Origin: Candidatus Hydrogenedentota bacterium
GTDB lineage: Bacteria; Hydrogenedentota; Hydrogenedentia; Hydrogenedentales; SLHB01
NCBI GenBank assembly: GCA_016934125.1
Contig: JAFGTL010000251.1
Coordinates: 1 to 12,808, forward strand
Direction of reading: 5' to 3'
Length of the DNA stretch: 12,808 bases
Part shown: in pieces, positions 1-7,483 of the stretch
Numbering within the stretch: the first letter of the stretch is position 1
Layout of the letters: each line of letters opens with the position of its first letter
Made by a program: the position numbers and the translations under genes
Notes under the pieces: generated by a model
What the model was told of the DNA's origin: nothing
Seen by the model: only the letters and a program-made list of their open reading frames with translations
Database searches by the model: none

Positions 1-2535
1 CCCGCCGTCTATCAGCGGTTTGTGCGCGAGTTCAACCAGGCCCGAGGGTTCCAGCATCCCGGCATTGTCAGTGTGTACGATCTCGTCCAGGAAGGGAACG
101 CGCTCCTCTGCTCAATGGAGCCGCTCCTGGGGCGGACGCTCCGCACCCATCTCGCCGCCAACGGCCCCCTGCCCCTCGCGGAGAGCGTCCGGCTCTTGTC
201 CGGCGTGTGCGAGGCCCTCACCTACGCCCATTCGGTGGCTGGCCACGGCGCCCTGTCGCCATCCAACATCGAGCTCGGCGACGACGGCGTGCCCAAGCTC
301 ATGGATTTCGGCATGACGGCCCCCGTCTCAGCCACAACCAGGGACGGCCGCCACTACCGGGCGCCCGAGTGCCGCGAGCCCGGCGCGGAGCCGGGCCCGG
401 CTGCGGACATCTGGGCCCTCGGCTTCATGCTGTTCGAGATGCTGACGGGCCAGTCGCCCGCCGGCCACCGCAGCGTTCGCGAGCTTCGTGCGGATCTGCC
501 CGAATCGCTCGATCAGGTGTTCGCCAAATCGCTCGTGCCCGCAGAGCGGCGGTTCGCCACGGCCGGCGAGTTCATCGCCGCGGTGCAGAAGTGTGAACGG
601 GCCGAGGCGGAACGCGCCGCGGCCGAACAGGCCACCACGGAGATCCGTGTCGAACCCGGGCCCGGCACGGGACGACGGCTGATCGCCGCCGGGGCGGTGG
701 TGGCGTTGGTGTGTCTGATCGGCGTCGTGTGCCTGCCCTTTGCCGCGAGGTTGATGAGGCCCGGCGAACCAGAGGGCGCGAAGGCCCCAACCCGGAATGC
801 ACCCCAGGTGGCCGCCCCACCCGCCCTGGCAGGCGCCGCAGCCGCCGGGAAGGCCAGTCCGGCCGGTTACTGGCGGGGCGGGCCCTTCGACTGCCTCTAC
901 CTGGACGCGGCGGCGAACGGCTGGTGCATCCTGGCCAACCAGACCGACTTCCTGTTCCTTACGGCGGGGAAGACGGCGCGCGACGTCGACGGCAGCGTGG
1001 ACGTCGAAATCACCGGAAAAGGCCGGCTTGTCGCGAAGCGAGGCGCACGGGCCGAAAGTGCACGAATGGCCATATCCCTCCACTTCGTCCCCGGCAGAGA
1101 TGTCGCAGAAGGGGCATACCTTCCAGGGGGAAATACCGAACCGGTTGGCACATCGCCGTTCCACATCGAGCGGCAGGAGTTCGACGTGATCGCTCTGGAC
1201 AGCCTGCCCCTAGTCGAGATGACGGGGGGATCCTTCGCGCGCCATGCGAAGAAGGGGCAGTACGGCTGGGACATGCTGGACGGCATGCTCCGATTCAAGA
1301 AGAACCGGAGCACGGAACAGGCCCGGTTTACATTCCAGTTGCCCGCGATCGAGCCGGGCCTCTACGAACTCGGGGCCGTCGTGGCCGAAACCGACGAGGA
1401 CGCCGAAGCCCGTGCCTACATCGATGGCGTACACGTGGGCTTCCTGACGCTGGGCCTCTGCGATAGCGGCATCCCCGAGCCGCGGAAGCTCAAGTGGCTC
1501 GGCTCCTACGAGTTCTCCGCGGGCGACCACACGATCACCGTTGAGATGCCGGCTCCTTCCGAAGAGGCGTCTTCGACTCGGGGCGGCAGGGGGGCGTCCG
1601 ACGAGCGGACATCGGCATATGTTGACGACGTCGTGCTTCGGAAGCAGGTTGGCCAGTCGCCCTCGGCGAAGGCCTGGGATGAACAGATCTCAGGCTATTG
1701 GACGGGCGGCGGCCTCACCTCGCTGTTTCTCAAAGCCGCAGGCGGCGGACTGACGGGATGGTTCTACGACGAGAGCCACCCGACTGAGGCGCAACCCCTC
1801 ATGGAGGGCGAGGTGCGCCACGCCGACGAGTCGGCAACCGCCACCTTTCGGATGGGCGAGTCGTACGGCCGCGGCATGCGCATCACGCTTCAGGACGGGC
1901 GCGCCATGGGCCAGTTCCTCGTTCAGGAGAGTGGCCGGGCCGAATTCGTGGATCGAGGCGAGCCGTTCGCGCTGGAACGGGCGCCCCTGCAAGTCTTCTC
2001 GTTCAGCGATCTCGCCGTGGCCGGGGAGAGCCCTCCGCGGTTCAAGCAGCGTGTGCATGAGCCGCTCGGGGCGCCGCCGAGCGGCATGGCGCGCCTCCCG
2101 TATCAGGGCACATCCGACGAGATGTCCGTATCGTTCCGGATGCCCGTGGCCAAAGCCGGCACACACTACGCCGGGATCGCCTTCTATCGGACGGCCGACA
2201 TGCCGGGATTCTGCGTGTACGTGGACAACATCTTGGTCGGTTCGGTGGGCCCGGGCTATCCCGTCTATGACGAGCAGGCCGCCCTGGGTGCCCTCGGCGA
2301 CGCGGCCGGCGCCATGTCCGACACGGAGATCGCCCAGTACCTGCGCCAGGTGAAGGAAAATTCTGCCGCGCTGAACGAAGGTCCCCACATTGAAACGGCA
2401 TGGCTCGGGCAAGTCCAAATGCCCGCCGGCGAACACGCCCTCACCATCCAGGTATTCAGAGCATTCGAGATCGAGCCCGGTGCATGGAAGACGTACACCG
2501 GCGCGCTGCACCTGGATCATCTGCTTCTCAACTGA
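1..2535 (+). CDS. Membrane Ser/Thr (pseudo)kinase receptor, 5' end missing
   Basis: The reading frame is open from base 1, so the true start lies upstream; the GTG at 22 is only the first internal start codon, and residues here are counted from it. Residues 1-190 match the later part of a PknB-like protein kinase fold: the alphaC region (RFVREFNQARGFQHPGIV), hinge, DFG at 95-97, APE at 114-116 and the DIWALG helix at 129-134. The catalytic loop reads HGALSPSN (75-82) instead of HRDLKPxN, so the catalytic Asp and the Lys are absent, while the metal-binding Asn and DFG Asp remain. The DFG-APE segment is short. A single hydrophobic helix (about 220-240) follows, then an Ala/Pro-rich linker and about 560 ectodomain residues in two diverged tandem copies. 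Orientation should be kinase domain inside, repeats outside. It is probably a signalling pseudokinase or weak kinase; the ligand is unknown. The kinase fold is clear and inactivity is inferred. Glycine loop and VAIK lysine lie outside the window. Confidence 0.88.
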   Translation, partial: PAVYQRFVREFNQARGFQHPGIVSVYDLVQEGNALLCSMEPLLGRTLRTHLAANGPLPLAESVRLLSGVCEALTYAHSVAGHGALSPSNIELGDDGVPKLMDFGMTAPVSATTRDGRHYRAPECREPGAEPGPAADIWALGFMLFEMLTGQSPAGHRSVRELRADLPESLDQVFAKSLVPAERRFATAGEFIAAVQKCERAEAERAAAEQATTEIRVEPGPGTGRRLIAAGAVVALVCLIGVVCLPFAARLMRPGEPEGAKAPTRNAPQVAAPPALAGAAAAGKASPAGYWRGGPFDCLYLDAAANGWCILANQTDFLFLTAGKTARDVDGSVDVEITGKGRLVAKRGARAESARMAISLHFVPGRDVAEGAYLPGGNTEPVGTSPFHIERQEFDVIALDSLPLVEMTGGSFARHAKKGQYGWDMLDGMLRFKKNRSTEQARFTFQLPAIEPGLYELGAVVAETDEDAEARAYIDGVHVGFLTLGLCDSGIPEPRKLKWLGSYEFSAGDHTITVEMPAPSEEASSTRGGRGASDERTSAYVDDVVLRKQVGQSPSAKAWDEQISGYWTGGGLTSLFLKAAGGGLTGWFYDESHPTEAQPLMEGEVRHADESATATFRMGESYGRGMRITLQDGRAMGQFLVQESGRAEFVDRGEPFALERAPLQVFSFSDLAVAGESPPRFKQRVHEPLGAPPSGMARLPYQGTSDEMSVSFRMPVAKAGTHYAGIAFYRTADMPGFCVYVDNILVGSVGPGYPVYDEQAALGALGDAAGAMSDTEIAQYLRQVKENSAALNEGPHIETAWLGQVQMPAGEHALTIQVFRAFEIEPGAWKTYTGALHLDHLLLN
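862..2532 (+). repeat. Tandem protein-level duplication in the kinase ectodomain
   Basis: Copy A spans about residues 281-541 (862-1644) and copy B about 557-837 (1690-2532) of the kinase-like protein. Each opens with GYWxGG followed by an L/F-rich strand and a GW or NGW (GYWRGGPFDCLYLDAAANGW against GYWTGGGLTSLFLKAAGG). The first halves end alike (PFHIERQ against PFALERA). The second halves share a Y-x-x-G strand, a Y(I/V)Dx(V/I)xVG strand, WLG...AG(D/E)H(T/A)(I/L)T, and a closing VDDVVL or LDHLLL. The pattern looks like two beta-rich sandwich domains per copy, as in carbohydrate- or ligand-binding ectodomains. The family was not recognised. Divergence is high, so the duplication is old and visible at protein level only. 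Confidence 0.7.
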
Positions 2536-2567
2536 GTCCAAGCGGCAAAGCGGCCTCAACTCGGATC

Positions 2568-5500
2568 CTACGACCCCTGCCCGCCGCCCTTCCCGCGGGC
2601 TTCCAGCACATCGCGCAGCCCGACGATCAGGCGCGACGGCAAGAATGGCTTCTGGATGAACGCCGCCGGCCCCCGGCCCGGAAACCGGTTCGTCACGTCC
2701 TGCTCCGTGTAGCCGCTCGAAAGAATGATCGGCACATCGGCCCGGATCCGATGCATCTCCTGAAACGCCTTCTCGCCGCCCATGACCGGCATGGTGAGAT
2801 CGAGCAACACCGCCGCCAGTTCATCGGCGTGTTCCCGGAACAAATCGACGCCTTCCCGGCCGTTCGCTGCCGTGAGCACCTTGAACCCGTGCTGCTCGTA
2901 AGTCTCCCGCGCGACTTCCCGGATCTCTTCGCCATCGTCCACCACGAGGATGGTGCCGCTTGCCTGCCAGTCGTGCAGCGCCCGATCCTGCAACTCGATC
3001 TTCTCGAACTCCGCCGCGTCCACTTCCGCGGGCAGTGCCGGGAACAACACCTTCACGGTGGTGCCCACCCCCGGCTCGCTATAGACTTTGATGGTCCCCT
3101 TATGGCTGCGTGTGATGCCCAGGACCGCGGCCAGGCCCAAGCCCCGCCCGGCGAACTTCGTCGTGAAAAAGGGATCGAAGATCCGCGCTTGTGTCGCCGG
3201 ATCCATTCCGCAGCCCGTGTCAGACACCTCGACGCACACGTACCGCCCCTCAAACAGATCGTCGTTGACATAGGCCTCCGCGAAGTAGGAAACGTCGATA
3301 TCCATCGTGCGCGCGCTCAGGGCGATGACGCCCGGCTCGTCCCCGATGGCGTCCGAGGCGTTCGTGATCAGATTCATCACCACCTGCTGGATCTGGGCCG
3401 CATCGCCCTCCACCGAGGGGAGATCGGGCTCGAACTCGTACTTGATCGTCACCTTCTTCGAAATCGAGGCCTCCAGCAGGTGGGCCATCTCGTCCACCAG
3501 TCTCGACAGGTTCAGCGGCTGAACGATGAACGTACCTTTTCCCGAATACGCCAGCATCTGGTTCGTCAGATCCGCCGCCCGCTGGGCAGTGGCCTCGATC
3601 TTCTCGACATACCCCCGAATCGGCGACGCCCCCGGCAACTTGCCCAAGGCGAGGCCCGCGTTCCCCAGGATGCCCACCAGCAGGTTGTTGAAGTCGTGGG
3701 CCAGCCCTCCCGCCAACACGCCCAGACTCTCCAGCTTCTGGGCATGCTGCACCTGCGCCTCCAGTCGCGTGTGCTCCTCCTCGGCCCGCCTCCGCTCGGT
3801 GATGTCCCGCGCAATGCCTTGCACGGCCACCGGCTCATCGTCCTTGTAGATGAGTCGCGTGCTCACCTCGACGGGAATCCGGCTGCCGTCCTTGGCCAGC
3901 ATCTCGAGTTCGTACTGCCCCGTCTCGGCACCCGCCAGTTTGCGCCGCACCATCTCGCGCGCCAACTCCCGATACTCCGGCGCGACGACCTCCAACGCGT
4001 TCGTCTGAAGCGCCTCTTCGTGGGTATACCCGCTCACGCGCAGGCCGGCCCGGTTGATCGACGTGAACCGCCCCGACAAATCATGGGTGTACAGGATGTC
4101 GTTCGCGTTCTGATACAACTCGCGGTAACGCTGTTCGCTCTCGCGCAACGCCTTCTCCGCCTCGGCGCGCTGCGTCACGTCCCGGACATACGTGACCGCC
4201 ACGCGATTCCCATCGATCTGCGTGGGAAGACTGCTCACCTCGGCGGGGAACACCGAACCGTCCTTGCGCAATCCCGCCGCGCCGCACGACAGCCCTCCTT
4301 CTTCCAGGGCGCGAACCGCTTCATCGAGGAAGCTGCCCCGGTATTCCTCCGGAACGAGATCCTCGATGCCGACGCGCGTCAATTCCTCTCGGGTGTATCC
4401 GAACATCCGGCAGGCCGCGGCGTTCGCGTCCAGCACCTGGCCATCCAGCGTCTCCAGCAGGATGCCTTCGCCGCACGCATCAAACAAGATCCGATACTTG
4501 GCCTCGCTCTGCCGCAACGCCTCTTCGGCGTGCTTCCGCTCCGTGATATCGCGGATAATCGCCAGCACCTCGTCGTCCCCGCTGTTCACGATCCGGGCCT
4601 CGTAGTCGTAGGCCTTCCTGTCGCGGTGAACGCGGAACTCAAACGCCTCCGGCCGGCCCAATTCAGACACGCGCGCCACCCGCGCCAGCGCCTCCCGCGC
4701 CACCCAGGACGGCACGAGATCCCGGATGTTCGCGCCCAGCACCTCGGCGCGGGATCGGAAGCCCGGCGTGAAGTGCTGGCCGAGCTTGTAGTCCAGGATC
4801 GTGCCGTCGCTCGTCATCCGCGCCATGCTGTCCGGAATCGCATCCAGCAGCGCCCGGTTCCTGCCCTCGGACTCGCGCAGCGCCTTCTCGGCACGCTTTC
4901 GCTTGGTGACGTCGCGCACCAGGCCCCGGAAGCCGATCGGCGCGCCATCGCCGTCCCGCATCAGGGACACCGACACCGCGACCGCCGTCGCCCCACCGTC
5001 CTTCCGCACAATCTCCCAGTCGAAGGCCTCCGTCGCAATACCCGTCTCGTACACGCGCGAGAAGGTCTGGAACACCTTCTTCACGCTCGTCGGATCCCCA
5101 TAATAGCGCCGGTAACTCATGCCCCTCAGTTCGTCCGCGGAATACCCGACGATGCCGCAAAGAGCCCGGTTGAAGAACCGGAGGTCGCCGTGCAAATCGA
5201 CCTCGTAGTAGCCCTCCTCGATGTTCTCAAGGATCTCGCGATAGCGCTCCTCGCTTTCCCTGAGAGCCTCTTCGACCCGCAGACGGCTGAACAGCGACTC
5301 GACCTCCAGGCCCATCACGCCGAGCAGCCGCAGGTTGCCATCGCTGGGAGGACTGGCCCGGCGAGACGCCAGATCGAGATAACCAAAAACCTCGCTCCCG
5401 GCCCGCAAGGGCATGCCGTAGATAAATCGGATGCCGTGGGGTTTCAGCAGCGCCGCCAGTTCCGGCGACGCGTCGTCGACGGCCACCGGCCGCGACGCCC

Positions 5501-6170
5501 TCATCACCTCGCGCGCCAGCGGATCGGCCAGCGGCACCCGTGCCGCATCAGCCGCGAGGGCTTCCGGCAGGCCCCGTCCATGACGGAGAACCGCGTACTC
5601 GCCTTCCACGAGATACACGATCCCAATGTCCATCTCGCTGAATTCGAGCGCCGTGGCCAGAAACGGCTCGAGCATCTCGTCCAGCGTACGGCAGGCGTTC
5701 ATGGCCGCCATCAACGAGCGCAGGTGCTCGCTCACCTTGGCAGAACGCGCGAGTGCCCGCTCCGCCTCCTTCTGCCTCGTGATGTCGCGAATCACCACCT
5801 GAATCGCGCGTTCACCCGTCTCCGCGTCCGTCACGAGGTACGAGTCGTGCTGAGCCCATTTCGTCGTACCCTTCAGCGTCTTGAAGGGACACTCGAAGCC
5901 GTGCAGCTTCTCCCGCTCCTGAACCTGGGCCCGCAGTTGACCCTCCGGCCGCGCATAGATGACAAGATTCGCCACGTTCTTCCCCACCACCTCGGCCGGG
6001 TGCTGGAACATGCCATCCAGTTCGAGGATCCGGAGCGCGCTCTCGTCCATGAACAGCACCCGGCCGTCCAATGTATAGCGATAGAGACCGATGCCGGAGA
6101 ACTCCATGGCCTCTTGACGGATGAGATCCAGATCTGGCACGGTGCGTGCCTGCTCTTCGAACTCGGACAT
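2568..6170 (-). CDS. Multi-PAS/GAF hybrid sensor histidine kinase with C-terminal receiver
   Basis: This 1200-residue protein has no membrane segment and is probably a cytoplasmic sensor that autophosphorylates and passes phosphate to its own receiver. By eye the order is PAS (about 20-135), GAF (155-296), four PAS domains (308-426, 436-546, 557-667, 680-792), HisKA with the phospho-acceptor His825 in GGLAHDFNN, HATPase_c (N box NLITNASDAI with Asn937, G1 box DTGCGMD at 984-990, G2 GRGLGLA at 1008-1014), and REC at 1072-1190 (Asp1078/1079, phospho-acceptor Asp1124 in LLDLTMP, Lys1174 in QKPF). PAS units are joined by near-identical linkers of the ALRESExRYRE type, indicating module duplication. 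The ATG at 6170 was chosen over upstream extensions because it has AAAGGGGG about 5 bases before it and a promoter further upstream. It ends 32 bases from the convergent pseudokinase gene. No separate response regulator or HPt gene is adjacent, so output is unknown. All catalytic residues are present. Confidence 0.95.
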   Translation of the reverse strand: MSEFEEQARTVPDLDLIRQEAMEFSGIGLYRYTLDGRVLFMDESALRILELDGMFQHPAEVVGKNVANLVIYARPEGQLRAQVQEREKLHGFECPFKTLKGTTKWAQHDSYLVTDAETGERAIQVVIRDITRQKEAERALARSAKVSEHLRSLMAAMNACRTLDEMLEPFLATALEFSEMDIGIVYLVEGEYAVLRHGRGLPEALAADAARVPLADPLAREVMRASRPVAVDDASPELAALLKPHGIRFIYGMPLRAGSEVFGYLDLASRRASPPSDGNLRLLGVMGLEVESLFSRLRVEEALRESEERYREILENIEEGYYEVDLHGDLRFFNRALCGIVGYSADELRGMSYRRYYGDPTSVKKVFQTFSRVYETGIATEAFDWEIVRKDGGATAVAVSVSLMRDGDGAPIGFRGLVRDVTKRKRAEKALRESEGRNRALLDAIPDSMARMTSDGTILDYKLGQHFTPGFRSRAEVLGANIRDLVPSWVAREALARVARVSELGRPEAFEFRVHRDRKAYDYEARIVNSGDDEVLAIIRDITERKHAEEALRQSEAKYRILFDACGEGILLETLDGQVLDANAAACRMFGYTREELTRVGIEDLVPEEYRGSFLDEAVRALEEGGLSCGAAGLRKDGSVFPAEVSSLPTQIDGNRVAVTYVRDVTQRAEAEKALRESEQRYRELYQNANDILYTHDLSGRFTSINRAGLRVSGYTHEEALQTNALEVVAPEYRELAREMVRRKLAGAETGQYELEMLAKDGSRIPVEVSTRLIYKDDEPVAVQGIARDITERRRAEEEHTRLEAQVQHAQKLESLGVLAGGLAHDFNNLLVGILGNAGLALGKLPGASPIRGYVEKIEATAQRAADLTNQMLAYSGKGTFIVQPLNLSRLVDEMAHLLEASISKKVTIKYEFEPDLPSVEGDAAQIQQVVMNLITNASDAIGDEPGVIALSARTMDIDVSYFAEAYVNDDLFEGRYVCVEVSDTGCGMDPATQARIFDPFFTTKFAGRGLGLAAVLGITRSHKGTIKVYSEPGVGTTVKVLFPALPAEVDAAEFEKIELQDRALHDWQASGTILVVDDGEEIREVARETYEQHGFKVLTAANGREGVDLFREHADELAAVLLDLTMPVMGGEKAFQEMHRIRADVPIILSSGYTEQDVTNRFPGRGPAAFIQKPFLPSRLIVGLRDVLEARGKGGGQGS

Positions 6171-6203
6171 GGGCGCCCCCTTTGATGGATCGACCCCACC
6201 CAC

Positions 6204-6232
6204 ATAATAGCAGGCACGCGCGCAAAAGTTAA
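6204..6232 (-). promoter_or_regulatory. Sigma70-type promoter of the histidine kinase gene
   Basis: Read on the minus strand, TTAACT (6232-6227) and TATTAT (6209-6204) are separated by exactly 17 bases, and TGC directly precedes the -10 box, giving an extended -10. Transcription would start near 6197, leaving a leader of about 27 bases that contains the AAAGGGGG ribosome binding site. The histidine kinase can therefore be transcribed independently of the upstream TPR gene. Motif reading only. Confidence 0.55.
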
Positions 6233-6282
6233 GTGCAACCTGAACCGCCCCGGAGCCCGTCGAGTCCACAGTGGCTTGCGCG

Positions 6283-6771
6283 TCACGCGTCCGTGTCGCC
6301 AGGGGGCAGTAACCCTCGGAACCGCTCGAATGCGCGCAGGGGCGCCAGCTGATCGAACTGGCCGAGCGTCTGCCGCAGGTCGGGGGCGAACTCGATGGCC
6401 CTCTCGAACGCTTCGATGGCTTCTTCCGGGCGTTGCGGCGGGCAGGAAGCCAGGAACATCCCGAGATCCCAGTGCGCCGTTCCGTTTCGCGGCTCCAACT
6501 GCGCCGCCATCCGGAACTGCTCCTCCGCCTCTGCAAACCGGCCCCGACCTGCCAGCGTTGCGCCCAGCACGCGCCGGGCGGGCGCCCAGATCGGCATCAG
6601 GCCCACCACCTTCCGCAGATCCGCCTCGGCAGCGGCCAGATCGCCCTTCTCGCAGGCCTCGACCGCGCGCTGCCACCGGCCGCGCGCCCGGTGGCCGCGG
6701 CTCCACACCTGGATCAGGCGTCCCACCATCAGCACCACGCCTATCGTGATAACCGTCCACTGCATCCACAT
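6283..6771 (-). CDS. Small membrane-anchored TPR protein
   Basis: The protein has 162 residues. Residues 1-20 (MWMQWTVITIGVVLMVGRLI) form one hydrophobic segment followed by a positively charged stretch, consistent with an uncleaved N-terminal anchor and a cytoplasmic remainder. Residues 33-130 contain about three tetratricopeptide-like helical hairpins, for example a unit at 69-96 with AEAEEQFRMAAQLEP and one at 102-130 with EEAIEAFERAIEFAP. TPR domains bind other proteins; no partner can be named. ATG 6771 was chosen because AAAGGGGG lies 8 bases upstream; a further in-frame ATG at 6831 would add 20 residues ahead of the membrane segment, and ATG 6765 is also possible. It lies 112 bases upstream of the histidine kinase on the same strand, so co-transcription is possible although the kinase has its own promoter. 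Confidence 0.8.
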   Translation of the reverse strand: MWMQWTVITIGVVLMVGRLIQVWSRGHRARGRWQRAVEACEKGDLAAAEADLRKVVGLMPIWAPARRVLGATLAGRGRFAEAEEQFRMAAQLEPRNGTAHWDLGMFLASCPPQRPEEAIEAFERAIEFAPDLRQTLGQFDQLAPLRAFERFRGLLPPGDTDA

Positions 6772-6802
6772 GAATCGCGCCCCCTTTCCATCGCTCGGCC
6801 TG

Positions 6803-6831
6803 AGCCTAGACGATGGGCGCTCCCGGTGCAA
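6803..6831 (-). promoter_or_regulatory. Possible weak promoter of the TPR gene
   Basis: On the minus strand TTGCAC (6831-6826) and TAGGCT (6808-6803) are spaced by 17 bases, about 30 bases before the start codon. Each box matches the consensus at only three positions, so this rests mainly on spacing and location. Confidence 0.25.
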
Positions 6832-7108
6832 GGCCGCCCTTCGCTGCCAGACGCCTGGGCGCCGTTGCGGCCTGCGTCATGGATGGGGGGCCCGCATTTC
6901 CGCCCCCTTGATTGTATGCGCACCGCTGCAATGTCGGGGCCTCCTCGAGTAACCGGACATCCTGTTCGACACCGACGGAGGGGCTGGCCCTGGGTTTCGC
7001 GAAGCTGGCCTGCTGTTCGGGCGTCATGCCCCGCGTCGTATGGCCCCCACAACCACGCCCTCGCGCCGTGGGCCACTCGGGGAGTACCGCCCGGCCATTC
7101 GGCCGGGC

Positions 7109-7138
7109 TCCGGAGCCCCGCGCCGCGCGGGGCGGCAC
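7109..7138. repeat. 30-bp palindromic direct repeat, copy 1
   Basis: This 30-mer begins TCCGGA, contains the inverted repeat GCCCCGCG/CGCGGGGC and ends GGCGGCAC. It recurs at 7195-7224 with a single difference, G for A in the hairpin loop (7125 against 7211). Identity that high outside coding sequence, with the change confined to the loop, suggests a recently copied or structurally constrained element. Confidence 0.75.
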
Positions 7139-7194
7139 TCTTCAAATGGCCCACCGGCGTCAGCCGTGGGATCCGGGCGGGCCCCATCCCCCTT

Positions 7195-7224
7195 TCCGGA
7201 GCCCCGCGCCACGCGGGGCGGCAC
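7195..7224. repeat. 30-bp palindromic direct repeat, copy 2
   Basis: Same orientation as the copy at 7109-7138, starting 86 bases further on, and identical except for one loop base. The 56 bases between the copies hold the smaller hairpin at 7150-7170. Confidence 0.75.
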
Positions 7225-7342
7225 ACTGGATCGGTTTCGCACCTTCGTCGTCAACCCGCCCTCCCCTGTGGGCATCATGTTTGCCCGCGAACACGGCGAT
7301 CATAGAGCAGCCCCTACAAAAACATGCGAAGATCCGGCGAAA

Positions 7343-7400
7343 AACGGCAAGATGCCGTTACTGCGTTGGACGGACACGTAGACGCGGCATCCTGCCGCGT
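7343..7400. repeat. Head-to-head pair of REP-like palindromes
   Basis: AACGGCA-AGA-TGCCGTT (7343-7359) and ACGCGGCA-TCC-TGCCGCGT (7382-7400) are two perfect short hairpins with 22 bases between them. Read on the opposite strand, the second core is CGGCAGGATGCCG, which matches the first core CGGCAAGATGCCG at 12 of 13 positions, so the pair is in inverted orientation. This is the layout of a bacterial interspersed mosaic element built from REP sequences. No REP-associated transposase gene is in the window. Confidence 0.6.
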
Positions 7401-7435
7401 TCCTTACCTTGCGGATTTGGGCCCGCCGCACCCAC

Positions 7436-7464
7436 TTGTCCGCCATGGGCGCATGTGGTAGAAC
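7436..7464 (+). promoter_or_regulatory. Possible promoter of hslV
   Basis: TTGTCC (7436-7441) and TAGAAC (7459-7464) are 17 bases apart and each matches the sigma70 consensus at four of six positions. The start site would fall near 7471, immediately before the AGGAGG ribosome binding site, giving an unusually short leader. That makes this a tentative call. Confidence 0.3.
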
Positions 7465-7483
7465 CTGGGCAGGAGGAACTCGC

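Larger units (their letters stand above)
7041..7224. repeat. Cluster of five GC-rich hairpins including a duplicated palindrome
   Basis: In order: TGGCCC (7041-7046) pairs with GGGCCA (7070-7075), with adjoining CAC/GTG; GCCCGGCC-ATTC-GGCCGGGC is a perfect 8-bp stem (7089-7108); GCCCCGCG-CCG-CGCGGGGC is another 8-bp stem (7115-7133); CCCAC-C-GGC-GTCA-GCC-GTGGG is a bulged stem (7150-7170); and GCCCCGCG-CCA-CGCGGGGC repeats the third (7201-7219). None is followed by a T run, so they do not look like intrinsic terminators. They may be a mobile palindromic element or a structured RNA. Confidence 0.65.
6772..7483. other. Long hairpin-rich intergenic region between divergent genes
   Basis: About 710 bases separate the divergent TPR gene and hslV. 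ORFs in all frames here are Arg/Pro/Gly-rich GC artefacts without a recognisable domain or a good start context, so I call no gene. Bases 6832-7040 hold nothing I can name. Bases 7041-7224 hold a cluster of strong hairpins with a repeated 30-mer, 7343-7400 a pair of REP-like palindromes, and 7436-7476 a possible promoter and the ribosome binding site of hslV. The density of palindromes suggests repeat elements or a structured RNA rather than a decayed gene. Confidence 0.6.

Noticed and set aside
2536..2567. Bidirectional terminator in the 32-base gap between the convergent genes
   Set aside because: The gap holds a direct repeat (GCGGC twice), not a convincing inverted repeat, and no T run on either strand.
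2400..6185. 1261-codon open frame on the + strand across the histidine kinase gene
   Set aside because: It lies fully opposite the histidine kinase, which has intact catalytic motifs, and its translation is Arg/His/Gln/Leu-rich with no domain. Long antisense frames are expected in GC-rich genes.
6741..7278. Several 80-160 codon frames in the hairpin-rich intergenic region
   Set aside because: Arg/Pro/Gly-rich products on both strands, no ribosome site or domain, and they run through palindromic repeats that explain the open frames.
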